DNA from: Pseudolactococcus piscium
GTDB taxonomy: Bacteria > Bacillota > Bacilli > Lactobacillales > Streptococcaceae
Assembly (NCBI RefSeq): GCF_002441695.1
Contig: NZ_JXJW01000003.1
Coordinates: 115,799 to 179,798 of the forward strand
Reading direction: 5' to 3'
Length of the DNA stretch: 64,000 bases
This document shows, in pieces, positions 51,387 through 61,058 of the stretch (its first letter is position 1; every line of letters begins with the position of its first letter). A model generated the notes under the pieces. That model saw only the letters and a program-made list of their open reading frames with translations. It did not search any database and was not told the origin of the DNA. The position numbers and the translations under genes were made by a program.

Positions 51387-51974
51387 ATGGAAAATCCATA
51401 TAAGAAAAATAAAGTAGTGTTTCCTATCATACCAGATGACGGTGTTTTAGTACCAGATAATCGCGTGATCATGACGAATCAAGATTTATTGATTCACAAT
51501 CCCGAGTTCTCAGTTAAATCAAGTGCAGCAACTGACGGCTTTCAAGGCATGCAGCAATCAGAGTCTACTCATGAAACAGCAAGTGAGATGACATTTGAGA
51601 TGCGTCGTAATCAACCCACGACAGAGGGAAAACGACCACTTGGTAAAAAGACGACTACGACAACAGTGTCATCTGAAAAGAAAAAATCATCAGTCGTTGA
51701 GGAAGCTAGAAAACGGGCGCGTGAAAATGCTGTCCAACCTAAACCGGTTAAAGCCTATATCAACCCCTTAGAGAGAAGTTCAAAAGATGAGTTAGGGATA
51801 AAAGGTCTAGCCAATAAAAAAGTGGTGAGTAGTCAGCATTCTTTAGGAAAGACTATCTCGGGCTTTGATAAAAAAGCCGCTCGCGCGACAAATGGGTCCT
51901 TGTTTGAGGAGTCAGAGCAAGATTATTTTGCAAGTAAGCATGAGCAACATGATACGATCGATAGTGTCAATTAA
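51387..51974 (+). CDS. low-complexity, probably disordered protein of unknown function
   Basis: A 195-residue protein between the SNF2 gene and murC. It opens with ENPYKKNKVVFPIIPDDGVLVPDNRV and is then rich in Ser, Thr, Lys and Glu (GKKTTTTTVSSEKKKSS), with no hydrophobic core, signal peptide or membrane segment. A short basic helix (VVEEARKRARENA) and a PLERS segment follow. I do not recognise the family. Its place beside murC and its charge pattern suggest a cytoplasmic partner of cell-wall or division proteins, but this is a guess. I start at ATG 51387 with AAGG at a good distance; an earlier ATG at 51369 also exists. Confidence 0.75.
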   Translation: MENPYKKNKVVFPIIPDDGVLVPDNRVIMTNQDLLIHNPEFSVKSSAATDGFQGMQQSESTHETASEMTFEMRRNQPTTEGKRPLGKKTTTTTVSSEKKKSSVVEEARKRARENAVQPKPVKAYINPLERSSKDELGIKGLANKKVVSSQHSLGKTISGFDKKAARATNGSLFEESEQDYFASKHEQHDTIDSVN

Positions 51975-52054
51975 CTAGATAAGGTCAAGCTAAGCAATCA
52001 GGGTCAAGTCCCATATAAGATAGGAAGGATAGAAGTTGAGTAATAGCGTCTAGT

Positions 52055-52080
52055 ATAACAAGCAATTAAGTGCTTGTTAT
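52055..52080 (+). repeat. Hairpin in the murC leader
   Basis: ATAACAAGCA pairs perfectly with TGCTTGTTAT around ATTAAG. No T run follows. It ends 31 bp before the murC start. Confidence 0.5.
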
Positions 52081-52111
52081 CGCGCCATCTTAATCAATTT
52101 CTTTAAAAAAT

Positions 52112-53446
52112 ATGTCACAAAAAACTTACCATTTCATCGGAATAAAAGGGTCTGGGATGTCTGCATTGGCGCTCATGTTGCACCAAATGGGGCATACAGT
52201 ACAAGGGTCAGACTCAACCGATTATTATTTTACCCAACGTGGATTAGAACTTGCAGGTATTCCCATCCTCCCGTTTGATATTAAGAATATCACACCAGAT
52301 GTTGAGATTATTGCAGGTAACGCCTTTCGTGATGATAATAATGTCGAAGTCGCCTATGCCGATAAAAACGGCTATGCTTATTCAAGATATCATGACTTTT
52401 TAGGGAAATTCATGACTAAATTTACGTCAATTGGCGTAGCAGGTGCTCATGGCAAGACATCAACAACGGGCCTTTTAGCGCATGTAATGAGTCATGTCAC
52501 AGATACATCTTATCTGATTGGTGATGGAACTGGCCGTGGGTCTGCAGATTCAGCTATGTTTGTTTTTGAGTCAGATGAATATGAACGTCATTTCTTACCT
52601 TATCATCCTGAATACTCAATCATTACCAATGTCGATTTTGACCATCCCGATTATTTTACAGGTATTGATGATGTCTTTGATGCCTTTCAATCCTATGCAA
52701 ATCAAATCACCAAAGGGATCTTTATTTACGGAGATGATCAGTATTTGCAAAAACTGACTGCTAAAGCACCGATTTATCGTTATGGGTTCAAAGACGCTGA
52801 TGACTACATTGCAAAAGATGTGACGAGAACGACAGCGGGGTCTAAATTTACAGCCTACTTCCATGATCAAAAAATTGGGGAATTCACGGTACCGACTTAT
52901 GGTAAGCATAATGTCCTAAATGCCTTGGCGGTTGTTGCAGTCATGCATCAAAATGGGTTTGATGATCAGGCTGTAGCCAAACATATGGCAACATTTGGTG
53001 GCGTTAAACGTCGCTTTACTGAAAAAATTATCGGGGATCAAGTGATCATAGATGACTTTGCCCATCATCCTACTGAAATTGAAGCAACAGTGGATGCTGC
53101 ACGTCAAAAATATCCCAACAAGGAAATCGTTGCGGTATTCCAACCGCATACCTTTACCAGGACGATTGCCTTGATCGATGACTTTGCGACGAGTCTCAAC
53201 CAGGCTGATGCGGTCTATCTAGCACAGATATATGGCTCTGCACGTGAAGTTGACCATGGTGATGTTAAGGTTGAAGATTTGGCGGCTAAAATCGAGAAAC
53301 CTGCCAAAGTCATTACGGTTGATAATGTCTCACCCTTACTTGATCATGACAATGCTGTCTATGTATTTATGGGTGCAGGGGATATTCAAAAATATGAGTA
53401 TGCTTTTGAAACATTGCTTTCACAATTAACCAATAACGTCCAGTAA
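52112..53446 (+). CDS. murC: UDP-N-acetylmuramate--L-alanine ligase
   Basis: Adds L-alanine to UDP-MurNAc in peptidoglycan synthesis. The 444-residue protein has the N-terminal substrate loop [14 protein letters not shown]-loop [12 protein letters not shown] (109-119) and the Mur C-domain [14 protein letters not shown]. Family length is normal. Start ATG 52112 lacks a visible Shine-Dalgarno; a perfect hairpin lies in the leader. It is closed by a short terminator. Confidence 0.96.
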   Translation: MSQKTYHFIGIKGSGMSALALMLHQMGHTVQGSDSTDYYFTQRGLELAGIPILPFDIKNITPDVEIIAGNAFRDDNNVEVAYADKNGYAYSRYHDFLGKFMTKFTSIGVAGAHGKTSTTGLLAHVMSHVTDTSYLIGDGTGRGSADSAMFVFESDEYERHFLPYHPEYSIITNVDFDHPDYFTGIDDVFDAFQSYANQITKGIFIYGDDQYLQKLTAKAPIYRYGFKDADDYIAKDVTRTTAGSKFTAYFHDQKIGEFTVPTYGKHNVLNALAVVAVMHQNGFDDQAVAKHMATFGGVKRRFTEKIIGDQVIIDDFAHHPTEIEATVDAARQKYPNKEIVAVFQPHTFTRTIALIDDFATSLNQADAVYLAQIYGSAREVDHGDVKVEDLAAKIEKPAKVITVDNVSPLLDHDNAVYVFMGAGDIQKYEYAFETLLSQLTNNVQ

Positions 53447-53452
53447 ACATAT

Positions 53453-53476
53453 AAAAAGCCGAGATGGCTTTTTATT
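53453..53476 (+). terminator. Terminator after murC
   Basis: AAAAAGCC pairs with GGCTTTTT around GAGAT, followed by T-rich sequence. Confidence 0.75.
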
Positions 53477-53508
53477 ATAGGGTGACGATAAAATGAAAGA
53501 GGTAAGAA

Positions 53509-53997
53509 ATGATAATCAGACAGGTAACACCAACAGATTTAGCCGTTATTTTTCAAATAGAGACTGCTAATTTTTCCCCTGCAGAGGTTGCAGGCTATGA
53601 GGCAATGAAATCTAGGATAGCTATCATCCCAGATACATTTTTGGTTGCAGAAATTGATGGGCAGGTTGCAGGTTATATTGAAGGGCCTGCCATGACTGAG
53701 CGACATTTGACAGATGATCTGTTTAAAACAGTGGTTAAGAACCCTGTTAGCGGTGGCTATATCACGGTAACGAGTTTGTCAGTAGCAGAAAAATTTCAAG
53801 ATCAGTCAGTTGGTAAACGCTTGATACAAGCTTTGAAAGAACTTGCAGCACAACAAGAACGTGCTGGTATTAGTTTGACCTGCCATGATTATTTAATTGG
53901 CTACTATGAGAAGCATGGGTTTATAAATGATGGTAAATCCAAGTCGACTTATGGTGGTGGGATTTGGTACGATATGGTCTGGGAAAATCAGCAATAA
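53509..53997 (+). CDS. GNAT family N-acetyltransferase
   Basis: A 162-residue acetyltransferase with the acetyl-CoA region VTSLSVAEKFQDQSVGKRLIQALKELA and the end TCHDYLIGYYEKHGFINDG. A GNAT gene after murC is usual in streptococci. Substrate unknown, possibly an amine. Ribosome site AAGAGGTAAG. Confidence 0.9.
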   Translation: MIIRQVTPTDLAVIFQIETANFSPAEVAGYEAMKSRIAIIPDTFLVAEIDGQVAGYIEGPAMTERHLTDDLFKTVVKNPVSGGYITVTSLSVAEKFQDQSVGKRLIQALKELAAQQERAGISLTCHDYLIGYYEKHGFINDGKSKSTYGGGIWYDMVWENQQ

Positions 53998-54035
53998 AAA
54001 ACGCATAGGCTAGGGATAGCCATATGCGTTTTTTG
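53996..54035 (+). terminator. Terminator after the GNAT gene
   Basis: AAAAACGCATA and GGCTA pair with TAGCC and TATGCGTTTTT across one bulged base, around GGGA. Confidence 0.85.
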
Positions 54036-54119
54036 GAGTAATTATGAAAAATATTTTAGGAATGACTTCATTATAACTTAAGAAACTTAACTTAAACTTA
54101 AAATGAATAAAAATGAATG

Positions 54120-54128
54120 TGGTATAAT
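54120..54128 (+). promoter_or_regulatory. Methyltransferase promoter placed for a leaderless mRNA
   Basis: Extended -10 TGGTATAAT, then AAGTGTT, then ATG 54136. No Shine-Dalgarno is present near either ATG. Confidence 0.65.
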
Positions 54129-54135
54129 AAGTGTT

Positions 54136-55071
54136 ATGAACATGGAAAAAATTGAACAGGCATTTGCGCTAGTGTTGCGCAATGTCCAACTATTAGAAAG
54201 CCAATTATCAACTCATTTTTATGAGGGGTTAATTGAACAAAATGCAAGTTATACTGGGAAATCTGACCTGTCTGATATAAGGCTGATGCAAGATGAGTTA
54301 AGAGCGCTTGCTTTGACGAAAAAAGAGTGGCAAAAAGTGTATCAGTTTGCACTTGTAAAAGGTGCAAAAGCGATGCATCTGCAGGCAAATCACCAGTTAA
54401 CACCGGATGCGATTGGCTATATCGTGAATTTTATGATTGAAACACTCTATCGTGATAGCACCTTGTCGGTGTTGGAGCTTGGCTCTGGTACTGGTAATCT
54501 TGCTGAGACCTTATTAACAGGTGTCTCTGACAAGTCGATTGCTTATACTGGCTTTGAAGTAGATGATCTAATGATTGACCTCTCTGCCAGTATTGCGGAT
54601 GTTATGCAAACAGATGCTAAATTTTTACAGATTGATGCGATTAGACCGCAAGTGATTGACCCAGTTGATTTACTCGTATCGGATTTACCTGTCGGTTATT
54701 ATCCTGATGATGAGGTTGCAAAGCGCTCAGCTGTTGCAAGTTTAGATGAACATACCTATGCGCATCACTTGCTAATGGCGCAGGGGTTCAAATATCTGAA
54801 AGCAGACAGCTATGCCATTTTTATAGCACCGAGTGACTTATTGTCTAGTGGTCAGTCAGCGTTACTTAAGCAATGGCTAACCAACTATGCAAGAATCGCT
54901 GCAGTCATCACCTTACCAGAAGGTATGTTCACTGAGCATCATCAAAAAGCGATTTTTGTTTTACAGAAGTCAAGGCAAGGTAAGGCGCCTTTTGTCTTTC
55001 CATTGACAAGCTTAACAGATCCAGAAATTGTCAAAGGTTTTATGATGCAATTCAAAGCAAATATGGTATAA
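54136..55071 (+). CDS. class I SAM-dependent methyltransferase (YtxK-like)
   Basis: A 311-residue methyltransferase related to adenine-specific DNA methylases. Motif I VLELGSGTGNLAETLL near residue 112. The catalytic NPPY is changed to SDLPVGYYPDD. It sits before ackA as in lactococci and streptococci, where it usually follows the comG competence genes, but here an acetyltransferase gene is upstream. A frame to ATG 54103 exists, but I start at 54136 because an extended -10 ends 7 nt before it. Target unknown. Confidence 0.86.
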   Translation: MNMEKIEQAFALVLRNVQLLESQLSTHFYEGLIEQNASYTGKSDLSDIRLMQDELRALALTKKEWQKVYQFALVKGAKAMHLQANHQLTPDAIGYIVNFMIETLYRDSTLSVLELGSGTGNLAETLLTGVSDKSIAYTGFEVDDLMIDLSASIADVMQTDAKFLQIDAIRPQVIDPVDLLVSDLPVGYYPDDEVAKRSAVASLDEHTYAHHLLMAQGFKYLKADSYAIFIAPSDLLSSGQSALLKQWLTNYARIAAVITLPEGMFTEHHQKAIFVLQKSRQGKAPFVFPLTSLTDPEIVKGFMMQFKANMV

Positions 55072-55072
55072 T
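55064..55072 (+). promoter_or_regulatory. ackA promoter (extended -10)
   Basis: TGGTATAAT overlaps the methyltransferase stop codon, giving a start near 55079. Confidence 0.6.
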
Positions 55073-55076
55073 TTAG

Positions 55077-55091
55077 CAGAAAGCGTTTCCA
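55077..55091 (+). promoter_or_regulatory. cre-like site at the ackA start point
   Basis: CAGAAAGCGTTTCCA keeps the central AAnCG core and fits the cre consensus apart from the first two positions. It lies at about -2 to +13, where CcpA would block the polymerase. Confidence 0.5.
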
Positions 55092-55180
55092 AAAGAGACA
55101 GCTATTATCAAAAATAAACTTGTTGTCCTTGTGTTAGACAGTGAGTTATCGTGTCAGTACATTATGTTAGGAGAAGAAAC

Positions 55181-56365
55181 ATGTCAAAAACAATTGCGAT
55201 CAATGCAGGTAGTTCAAGTCTGAAATGGCAACTATATGAAATGCCAGAAGAGACAGTCATTGCTAAAGGCTTGATTGAGCGTATCGGGCTGCCAGAATCT
55301 GTTTCAACCGTTAGTTTTGCTGGTGATAAACAGGTCGTGACGAAAGCAATTCATAATCATACAGAAGCGGTTTCTATCCTGATGAATGATTTAAAAGCTT
55401 TGAAAATAATTGAACATTTTTCAGAGATTACGGGAACAGGTCATCGTGTTGTCGCTGGTGGGGAACTCTTCAACTCATCTGTACTCATTACAGATGAAGT
55501 TGCTAAGCAAATCGAAGAACTGAGTGATCTTGCTCCGCTTCATAATCCAGCAAATGTCTCTGGTATCCATGCCTTCCGTGCCTTACTACCTAACGCAACT
55601 CATGTTGCTGTTTTTGATACTGCCTTTCATTCTACGATGCCGCCAGTTGCCTTTCGTTATCCAGTACCAAATGCCTATTATGATCAGTATGCAGTGAGAA
55701 AATATGGGGCACATGGGACAAGTCACATGTACGTCGCTCAAAAAGCAGCAGACTATCTGGGTAAACCACTAGACGACCTTAAGTTGATTACGGCACATAT
55801 AGGTAATGGGGGTAGTTTGACTGCGATTGCTGGTGGTAAATCGATTGATACCTCTATGGGCTTCACGCCGCTTGCGGGAATTATGATGGGTACGCGTACT
55901 GGGGAATTAGATGCCTCTATTATCCCATATATTATGGCTAAAACAGGGATTACGGATGTTTCAGAAGTTATTGACATTTTCAATAAAAAATCTGGATTAG
56001 CAGGTATCTCTGAGCTGTCTTCAGACATGCGCGATATCATCAAAAGTCGGGATGCTGGAGATGAAAAAGCGGCACTTGCCTTTGATATGTTTGTCGATCG
56101 TATCCAGAAGTATATCGGTCAATATCTCGCTGTCTTAAATGGGGCAGATGCTATTGTATTTACAGCAGGTATTGGAGAAAATTCATTTGAAGTTCGGAAA
56201 GCAATTATCGATGGCTTATCATGGTTTGGCCTTGATATCGATGACAGTAAAAACGTGGTAGGGGCTGATGGTATTATTTCAACGCCTAATGCTAAGGTCA
56301 AAGTGCTTGTCATTCCGACAGATGAAGAGTTAGTTATCACGCGTGATGTCGAAAAATTTAAATAA
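55181..56365 (+). CDS. ackA: acetate kinase
   Basis: Makes ATP and acetate from acetyl phosphate. The 394-residue protein has the N-terminal phosphate motif [15 protein letters not shown], the HNPANVSGI and DTAFHSTMP segments, [11 protein letters not shown] and the C-terminal [10 protein letters not shown] start at ATG 55181 after TTAGGAGAAG. It is preceded by its own promoter and a cre site, and is closed by a terminator. Confidence 0.97.
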   Translation: MSKTIAINAGSSSLKWQLYEMPEETVIAKGLIERIGLPESVSTVSFAGDKQVVTKAIHNHTEAVSILMNDLKALKIIEHFSEITGTGHRVVAGGELFNSSVLITDEVAKQIEELSDLAPLHNPANVSGIHAFRALLPNATHVAVFDTAFHSTMPPVAFRYPVPNAYYDQYAVRKYGAHGTSHMYVAQKAADYLGKPLDDLKLITAHIGNGGSLTAIAGGKSIDTSMGFTPLAGIMMGTRTGELDASIIPYIMAKTGITDVSEVIDIFNKKSGLAGISELSSDMRDIIKSRDAGDEKAALAFDMFVDRIQKYIGQYLAVLNGADAIVFTAGIGENSFEVRKAIIDGLSWFGLDIDDSKNVVGADGIISTPNAKVKVLVIPTDEELVITRDVEKFK

Positions 56366-56376
56366 AGTCTTGCATT

Positions 56377-56415
56377 AAAACTGTCTAGTGTTCATCCTCT
56401 AGATAGTTTTTTTGC
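56377..56415 (+). terminator. Terminator after ackA
   Basis: AACTGTCTAG pairs with CTAGATAGTT (one G-T pair) and runs into seven Ts. Confidence 0.8.
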
Positions 56416-56528
56416 TAAATGAATTGGTGAACTCTTTACTAATTTATCATATGATAAATCATAATGCGTCGCACCTATCAGATTAAATAAAAATAGAAAT
56501 CTAATTGCTTGTTTAAAAAACGATGAAA

Positions 56529-56543
56529 TTTATGGTAAAATAG
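56529..56543 (+). promoter_or_regulatory. pyrH promoter (extended -10)
   Basis: TTATGGTAAAATAG carries an extended -10 about 45 bp before pyrH. Confidence 0.45.
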
Positions 56544-56583
56544 ATAAGATAATGTGTCTAAAGGATTATATGAAAGGTGAATT

Positions 56584-57303
56584 ATGTCTCAAGTAAAATA
56601 TAAACGTGTGCTCATTAAATTATCAGGAGAAGCGCTAGCTGGAGAACGAGGCGTTGGTATCGACATTGCAACTGTTGAGGAAATCGCCAAAGAATTAAAA
56701 GAAGTTCATGATCTGGGTATTGAGATTGCCTTAGTGATCGGTGGCGGTAATCTGTGGCGTGGAGAGGCAGCCGCTGCAGCAGGTATGGAACGTGTACCAG
56801 CAGATTATACTGGTATGTTAGGGACTGTCATGAATGCCCTTGTCATGGCAGACGCGCTTGAACGTGCTGGTGTGATCACACGTGTACAAACGGCGATTAA
56901 TATGCAACAACTGGCTGAGCCATATGTTCGCGGACGTGCTTTACGCCATCTTGAAAAAGAACGTATCGTCATCTTTGCAGCTGGAACGGGATCACCATAT
57001 TTCTCAACTGATACGACAGCAGCACTTAGAGCAGCTGAAATCGGTGCAGATGCCATCTTGATGGCAAAAAATGGCGTAGATGGCGTCTATAATGATGACC
57101 CACGGACCAATGCAGCAGCCATCAAATTTGAAGAGTTAACGCATATCGAAGTCTTGAAACAAGGCTTGAAGATAATGGATTCGACAGCATCAAGTTTGTC
57201 TATGGACAATAATATCGATCTTGTCGTCTTCAACCTAAACGAGACTGGTAATATCAAACGTGTTGTCCTAGGAGAACATATTGGGACGACTGTATCAAAT
57301 TAA
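56584..57303 (+). CDS. pyrH: UMP kinase
   Basis: Phosphorylates UMP to UDP. The 239-residue hexameric kinase shows [27 protein letters not shown], the conserved [23 protein letters not shown] and KNGVDGVY. Ribosome site AAAGGTG. pyrH-frr-cvfB-msrA-yozE is the standard order in streptococci and lactococci. Confidence 0.97.
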   Translation: MSQVKYKRVLIKLSGEALAGERGVGIDIATVEEIAKELKEVHDLGIEIALVIGGGNLWRGEAAAAAGMERVPADYTGMLGTVMNALVMADALERAGVITRVQTAINMQQLAEPYVRGRALRHLEKERIVIFAAGTGSPYFSTDTTAALRAAEIGADAILMAKNGVDGVYNDDPRTNAAAIKFEELTHIEVLKQGLKIMDSTASSLSMDNNIDLVVFNLNETGNIKRVVLGEHIGTTVSN

Positions 57304-57418
57304 GTTGAACAAGCATACATTAGTTGACAGGCAAACAGGTTGACAGCTATTATCATAACCAGCCACTGTCATAGCAGTAGGTTGTGACTCACTCATTTAT
57401 AAAAAAAGGAAATGTATT

Positions 57419-57976
57419 ATGGCAAACGAAATCGTAACAAATGCAACTACTCGCATGAGACAATCTATTGACAGTTTACAACGTGAATTTGGTAGTATTC
57501 GTGCAGGTCGTGCAAATGCAAGTCTACTTGACAGAATCACTGTTGAGTACTACGGTGCACCAACACCATTGAACCAATTAGCAGGTATTTCTGTCCCTGA
57601 AGCGCGTGTTTTATTAATCACACCGTTTGATAAGACTGTGATTAAAGACATCGAGTCAGCTTTGAATGCCAGTGATTTAGGGATTAATCCACAATCAGAT
57701 GGTAATGTGATCCGTCTTGTCATCCCAGCATTGACAGAAGAACGTCGTAAAGATCTGGCTAAAGAAGTTAAAAAGACAGCTGAAGGTGGTAAAGTAGCCG
57801 TTCGTAACATCCGTAAAGATGCCATGAATGATGCTAAAAAATCTGAAAAAGCAAAAGAAATTACTGAAGATGACTTAAAAACGCTTGAAAAAGACATTCA
57901 AAAAGCAACTGATGATGCTGTGAAAGAAATCGATCAACATACAGCGAATAAAGAAGAAGAGCTTTTAACAGTTTGA
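57419..57976 (+). CDS. frr: ribosome recycling factor
   Basis: With EF-G, it splits ribosomes after termination. The 185-residue protein shows the typical [28 protein letters not shown], the PAL-EERRKDL middle and the C-terminal VRNIRKDAM. Strong ribosome site AAAGGAAAT. 115 bp downstream of pyrH. Confidence 0.97.
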   Translation: MANEIVTNATTRMRQSIDSLQREFGSIRAGRANASLLDRITVEYYGAPTPLNQLAGISVPEARVLLITPFDKTVIKDIESALNASDLGINPQSDGNVIRLVIPALTEERRKDLAKEVKKTAEGGKVAVRNIRKDAMNDAKKSEKAKEITEDDLKTLEKDIQKATDDAVKEIDQHTANKEEELLTV

Positions 57977-57980
57977 TTAG

Positions 57981-58022
57981 AAAAGGTACGGCTGACGTCT
58001 GTGTTGGCAGTGCTTTTTTATA
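57981..58022 (+). terminator. Probable terminator after frr
   Basis: AAAAG and CTGAC pair loosely with GTTGG and CTTTTTT across several mismatches. Confidence 0.4.
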
Positions 58023-58120
58023 TCAAGTTTACTTGTCTCATACTAAGAGATAGGGTTGTATCTACGATGAGTATCGGGAGTAAAAGTGGTCAAGACAAAT
58101 CACTTAACCAAACTTGCATT

Positions 58121-58129
58121 TATGGTATA
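58121..58129 (+). promoter_or_regulatory. cvfB promoter (extended -10)
   Basis: ATGGTATAATAAGG about 80 bp before the start. No other structure in 57977-58209. Confidence 0.5.
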
Positions 58130-58209
58130 ATAAGGAAAACATGTCTTGATTAGGCATAAATGTGTAGATAAATATAGCATAGTGATAAACTAGATATAAA
58201 GAGGATATA

Positions 58210-59073
58210 ATGTCAGAATTAAATAACTTAATTGCAACCATGGTGACGGGTAAAATCACAGATGAAAATGAGCAAAATTACTACATCCAAAAAGAGGGGC
58301 TCATTTTCAGATTGCCAAAGGATGAGTTAAGCTTCAGCATTGGTGATGAGGTAACTGGGTTTGCTTATACAGATAAGTCGGGTAAACAATGTTTGACCTT
58401 AACTACGCCAACTGCCACACGTGACACATATGGTTGGGGAACAGTAACGGATGTCAGAAAAGACTTGGGTGTCTTTATTGATGTTAATATCCCTGAAAAA
58501 GATGTCGTTGTATCGATCGACGTGCTGCCAGAGATGAAAGAATTATGGCCTAAAAAAGGCGATAAGTTATATGTTAAGCTAGACGTTGATAACAAGGACC
58601 GGATTTGGGGAGAGATTGCTTACCCTGAAACCTTTATCGAGATGTCAGGCAAGGCTTTTGATAACATGCAAAACCAAAATATACAAGCCATTGTCTACCG
58701 GAATAAACTATCAGGTAGCTTCGTCTATTTGCCAGAACATAACATGCTTGGGTTTATCCATCCAAATGAACGCTTTTTTGAACCGAGACTTGGACAGGTA
58801 CTGGATGCGCGTGTCATTGGCTATCGCGAGATTGATAGAACCTTAAACCTTAGCTTAAAACCACGTGCCTATGAGATGTTGGATGCGGATGCCCAATTAA
58901 TCGTCACTTATTTGGAGCAACAAGGTGGTCATATGCCACTTTATGATAAATCATCTCCGGATGCGATCATGGCAACATTTGCTATCTCTAAAGGCCAATT
59001 TAAAAAAGCACTCGGTGGCCTGATGAAACAAAAGAAAATCAAACAAGATGAGACAGGAACGACATTAATATGA
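58210..59073 (+). CDS. cvfB: S1 RNA-binding domain protein CvfB
   Basis: A 287-residue RNA-binding protein with S1-type folds: [30 protein letters not shown] at about residues 75-110, and [43 protein letters not shown] at about 170-225. A C-terminal winged helix follows ([25 protein letters not shown]). In S. aureus CvfB affects virulence gene expression. The ribosome site is AGAGGAT. It overlaps msrA by 4 bp. Confidence 0.92.
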   Translation: MSELNNLIATMVTGKITDENEQNYYIQKEGLIFRLPKDELSFSIGDEVTGFAYTDKSGKQCLTLTTPTATRDTYGWGTVTDVRKDLGVFIDVNIPEKDVVVSIDVLPEMKELWPKKGDKLYVKLDVDNKDRIWGEIAYPETFIEMSGKAFDNMQNQNIQAIVYRNKLSGSFVYLPEHNMLGFIHPNERFFEPRLGQVLDARVIGYREIDRTLNLSLKPRAYEMLDADAQLIVTYLEQQGGHMPLYDKSSPDAIMATFAISKGQFKKALGGLMKQKKIKQDETGTTLI

Positions 59074-59591
59074 GTCAAGAACGCGCAATTTTTGCCGGCG
59101 GCTGCTTCTGGTGCATGGTACAACCCTTTGAGGAAATGCCAGGTATCCTCAGTGTCATTAGCGGCTATACCGGTGGTACAACAGAAAACCCAACTTATGA
59201 GTCTGTCTTGTCACATCAGACGGGGCACACAGAAGCTGTTGAGATTATCTTTGATAACACGCTTGTGAGTTATGCCAGTCTAGTTGAGTTATACTGGACC
59301 TTAACAGACCCGACAGATGCTTTTGGTCAGTTTCAAGACCGTGGTGATAACTATCGCCCTGTCATCTTTTACGATACAGAAGCACAAAAAGAGATCGCAC
59401 AAGCAAGTAAGGCAAATCTGCAAGCTTCAAAACGGTTTGACAAAGAGATCGTCGTTGCGATCGAGCCTGGTCAGCCATTTTGGCCGGCAGAAGCCTATCA
59501 TCAAGGATTTTATAAAACAAATCCAGCTAGATATGCCATGAGTGCCCAGTTAAGACATGATTTCCTCAAAAAACAGTGGGGGAAGGCATGA
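59070..59591 (+). CDS. msrA: peptide-methionine (S)-S-oxide reductase
   Basis: Repairs oxidised methionine. The 173-residue MsrA has the active-site motif [13 protein letters not shown] (catalytic Cys13), then [15 protein letters not shown], and PAEAYHQGF (His near 144). Overlaps cvfB and yozE by 4 bp each, so all three are translationally coupled. Confidence 0.96.
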   Translation: MSQERAIFAGGCFWCMVQPFEEMPGILSVISGYTGGTTENPTYESVLSHQTGHTEAVEIIFDNTLVSYASLVELYWTLTDPTDAFGQFQDRGDNYRPVIFYDTEAQKEIAQASKANLQASKRFDKEIVVAIEPGQPFWPAEAYHQGFYKTNPARYAMSAQLRHDFLKKQWGKA

Positions 59592-59797
59592 GTTTTTACA
59601 CCTTTTTGATGAAACATCGTGCCTATAAAGAAGTTGATGATGTCACTAAACTTGCTAATCTAGTCTATGAAGATTCGACCTTTCCAAAGCAAGCATCTGA
59701 TTTTGATGTCATATCAAGTTATTTAGAAACACATGCTAATTTTGCCTTTAACCTATCGATATTTGATGAGATTTGGGAACTTTATCTAGCCAACTAG
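59588..59797 (+). CDS. YozE family SAM-like protein
   Basis: A 69-residue YozE/UPF0346 protein, with [10 protein letters not shown], the acidic [22 protein letters not shown] and [13 protein letters not shown]. The fold is a small SAM-like helical domain; the cellular role is unknown. It begins at ATG 59588, overlapping the msrA stop. Ribosome site GGGGGAAGG. Final gene of the pyrH-frr-cvfB-msrA-yozE block; a phoH gene, the usual next neighbour, is absent. Confidence 0.92.
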   Translation: MSFYTFLMKHRAYKEVDDVTKLANLVYEDSTFPKQASDFDVISSYLETHANFAFNLSIFDEIWELYLAN

Positions 59798-59855
59798 GAT
59801 GTAGTGGTGGGGTGATCATCTAGTATTTTTAGTTGTACCAAAGAAGGGATTTAAG

Positions 59856-60716
59856 ATGGTAGAGGTTTATGTCGTTAGCGCGTTTAGTAAAGCAAATGCT
59901 GGTGGAAACAAGGCTGGTATCGTTCTTGATAGACCGGACTTAGAGAAATCACAAAAAATAGCAATTGCCAAAACGTTAGGCTATTCTGAAACTGCTTTCG
60001 TAACCCAATCAACACAGGCCGATTTTTGTTTGGAATATTTTACGCCAACTGAGGAAGTGCCACTGTGTGGACATGCGACCATTGCCACATTTTCACTCTT
60101 AAATACATTGGGAAAATTAGATAAAAGTGCGTACACGATAGCCACTAAGTCTGGTGTTTTAAAGATAGAGATTGCGCCTGATGGCCTCATTTTTATGGCG
60201 CAAAATCCGCCTAAATTCTATGAACAATTACAACCGAAATCATTTGCAGGATGCTTTGACACTGCCTATATAAATGAGATACTACCGATTGAAGTTGTCT
60301 CTACAGGCTTGAAAGATATTATACTACCAATCAAGACTAATCAAGACTTAATGCAATTGGTACCTGATTTCCAAGCAATAGCCGAGCTCAGCAAAAAACA
60401 AGCTGTAGTTGGCTTACATGCATTTACGCTTGATACACAGGAAAATAGTGACGATCGTGTTATCAATTGTAGGAATTTTGCACCACTATATGATATTGAT
60501 GAGGAATCAGCAACGGGCACTGCTAATTGTGCATTAGCCTGCTACCTTTTTAAACATATTGAACAAAGAGACCAATACGTTTTTGAGCAAGGACACTGTC
60601 TTGGTAGCCTATCTCGTATTATTGTTAATTTGTCTAGTCAAGATGATACCATCACTTCTGTAAGTGTTGGTGGAGAAGGCTATTTTATTGAGAAAAAATC
60701 GTTATTAATTGACTAA
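59856..60716 (+). CDS. PhzF family isomerase/epimerase
   Basis: A 286-residue PhzF-fold protein. Diaminopimelate-epimerase-like halves show the catalytic Glu in GYSETAFVTQ (about 45), then LCGHATIATF and the C-terminal ESATGTANCALACYL. Some homologues make phenazine; others isomerise small acids. Substrate unknown. Ribosome site GAAGGGAT. Confidence 0.9.
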   Translation: MVEVYVVSAFSKANAGGNKAGIVLDRPDLEKSQKIAIAKTLGYSETAFVTQSTQADFCLEYFTPTEEVPLCGHATIATFSLLNTLGKLDKSAYTIATKSGVLKIEIAPDGLIFMAQNPPKFYEQLQPKSFAGCFDTAYINEILPIEVVSTGLKDIILPIKTNQDLMQLVPDFQAIAELSKKQAVVGLHAFTLDTQENSDDRVINCRNFAPLYDIDEESATGTANCALACYLFKHIEQRDQYVFEQGHCLGSLSRIIVNLSSQDDTITSVSVGGEGYFIEKKSLLID

Positions 60717-60782
60717 TCTCAATAATGAACACGCAACATAAGGCAGGCAAACTTGATAGCAGACGACATTTGTCAGCATGAG

Positions 60783-60811
60783 TTGGCAAATGAAAGAGAG
60801 AACGTTATACT
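60783..60811 (+). promoter_or_regulatory. Promoter of a non-coding transcript upstream of the type VII locus
   Basis: TTGGCA (60783-60788), exactly 17 bp, then TATACT (60806-60811). Confidence 0.6.
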
Positions 60812-60817
60812 AATCCG

Positions 60818-60953
60818 GTATGCCAGAAAAAGCATAAGATCTTGATTGAGGCGTTTTTTCAAGCGATGTGCCACATGCGATAAACGCGTCTTGATGTGAA
60901 CAACAAAATATAAAATTTAAAGACCAAGCAGGGGATTGATGCTTGGTTTTTTT
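60818..60953 (+). ncRNA. Candidate structured small RNA
   Basis: Bounded by the promoter above and a terminator (ACCAAGCA/TGCTTGGT with seven Ts, about 60922-60953). Inside, GCGTTT (60851-60856) pairs with AAACGC (60882-60887), enclosing a second stem GC-ATGT/ACAT-GC at 60863-60878. No open reading frame. Not 6S, SRP or tmRNA by eye. Confidence 0.5.
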
Positions 60954-61017
60954 CTTGTCTTAAAATGACGTTTGTGACTGCAAACGAAAAAAGAAGTAAA
61001 ACAAAAAATTAAATTAC

Positions 61018-61046
61018 TTGACAGCTTCCTTTTGTTTTGTTAGACT
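61018..61046 (+). promoter_or_regulatory. Promoter of the type VII secretion operon
   Basis: TTGACA, 17 bp, then TAGACT; start expected near 61053. Confidence 0.75.
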
Positions 61047-61058
61047 GTCAGTATATAT

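Noticed and set aside
60818..60953. 6S, SRP or tmRNA
   Set aside because: Conserved cores (SRP GGTGCT/GGAAGC type loop, tmRNA Ala acceptor ends, 6S central bubble) are not visible.
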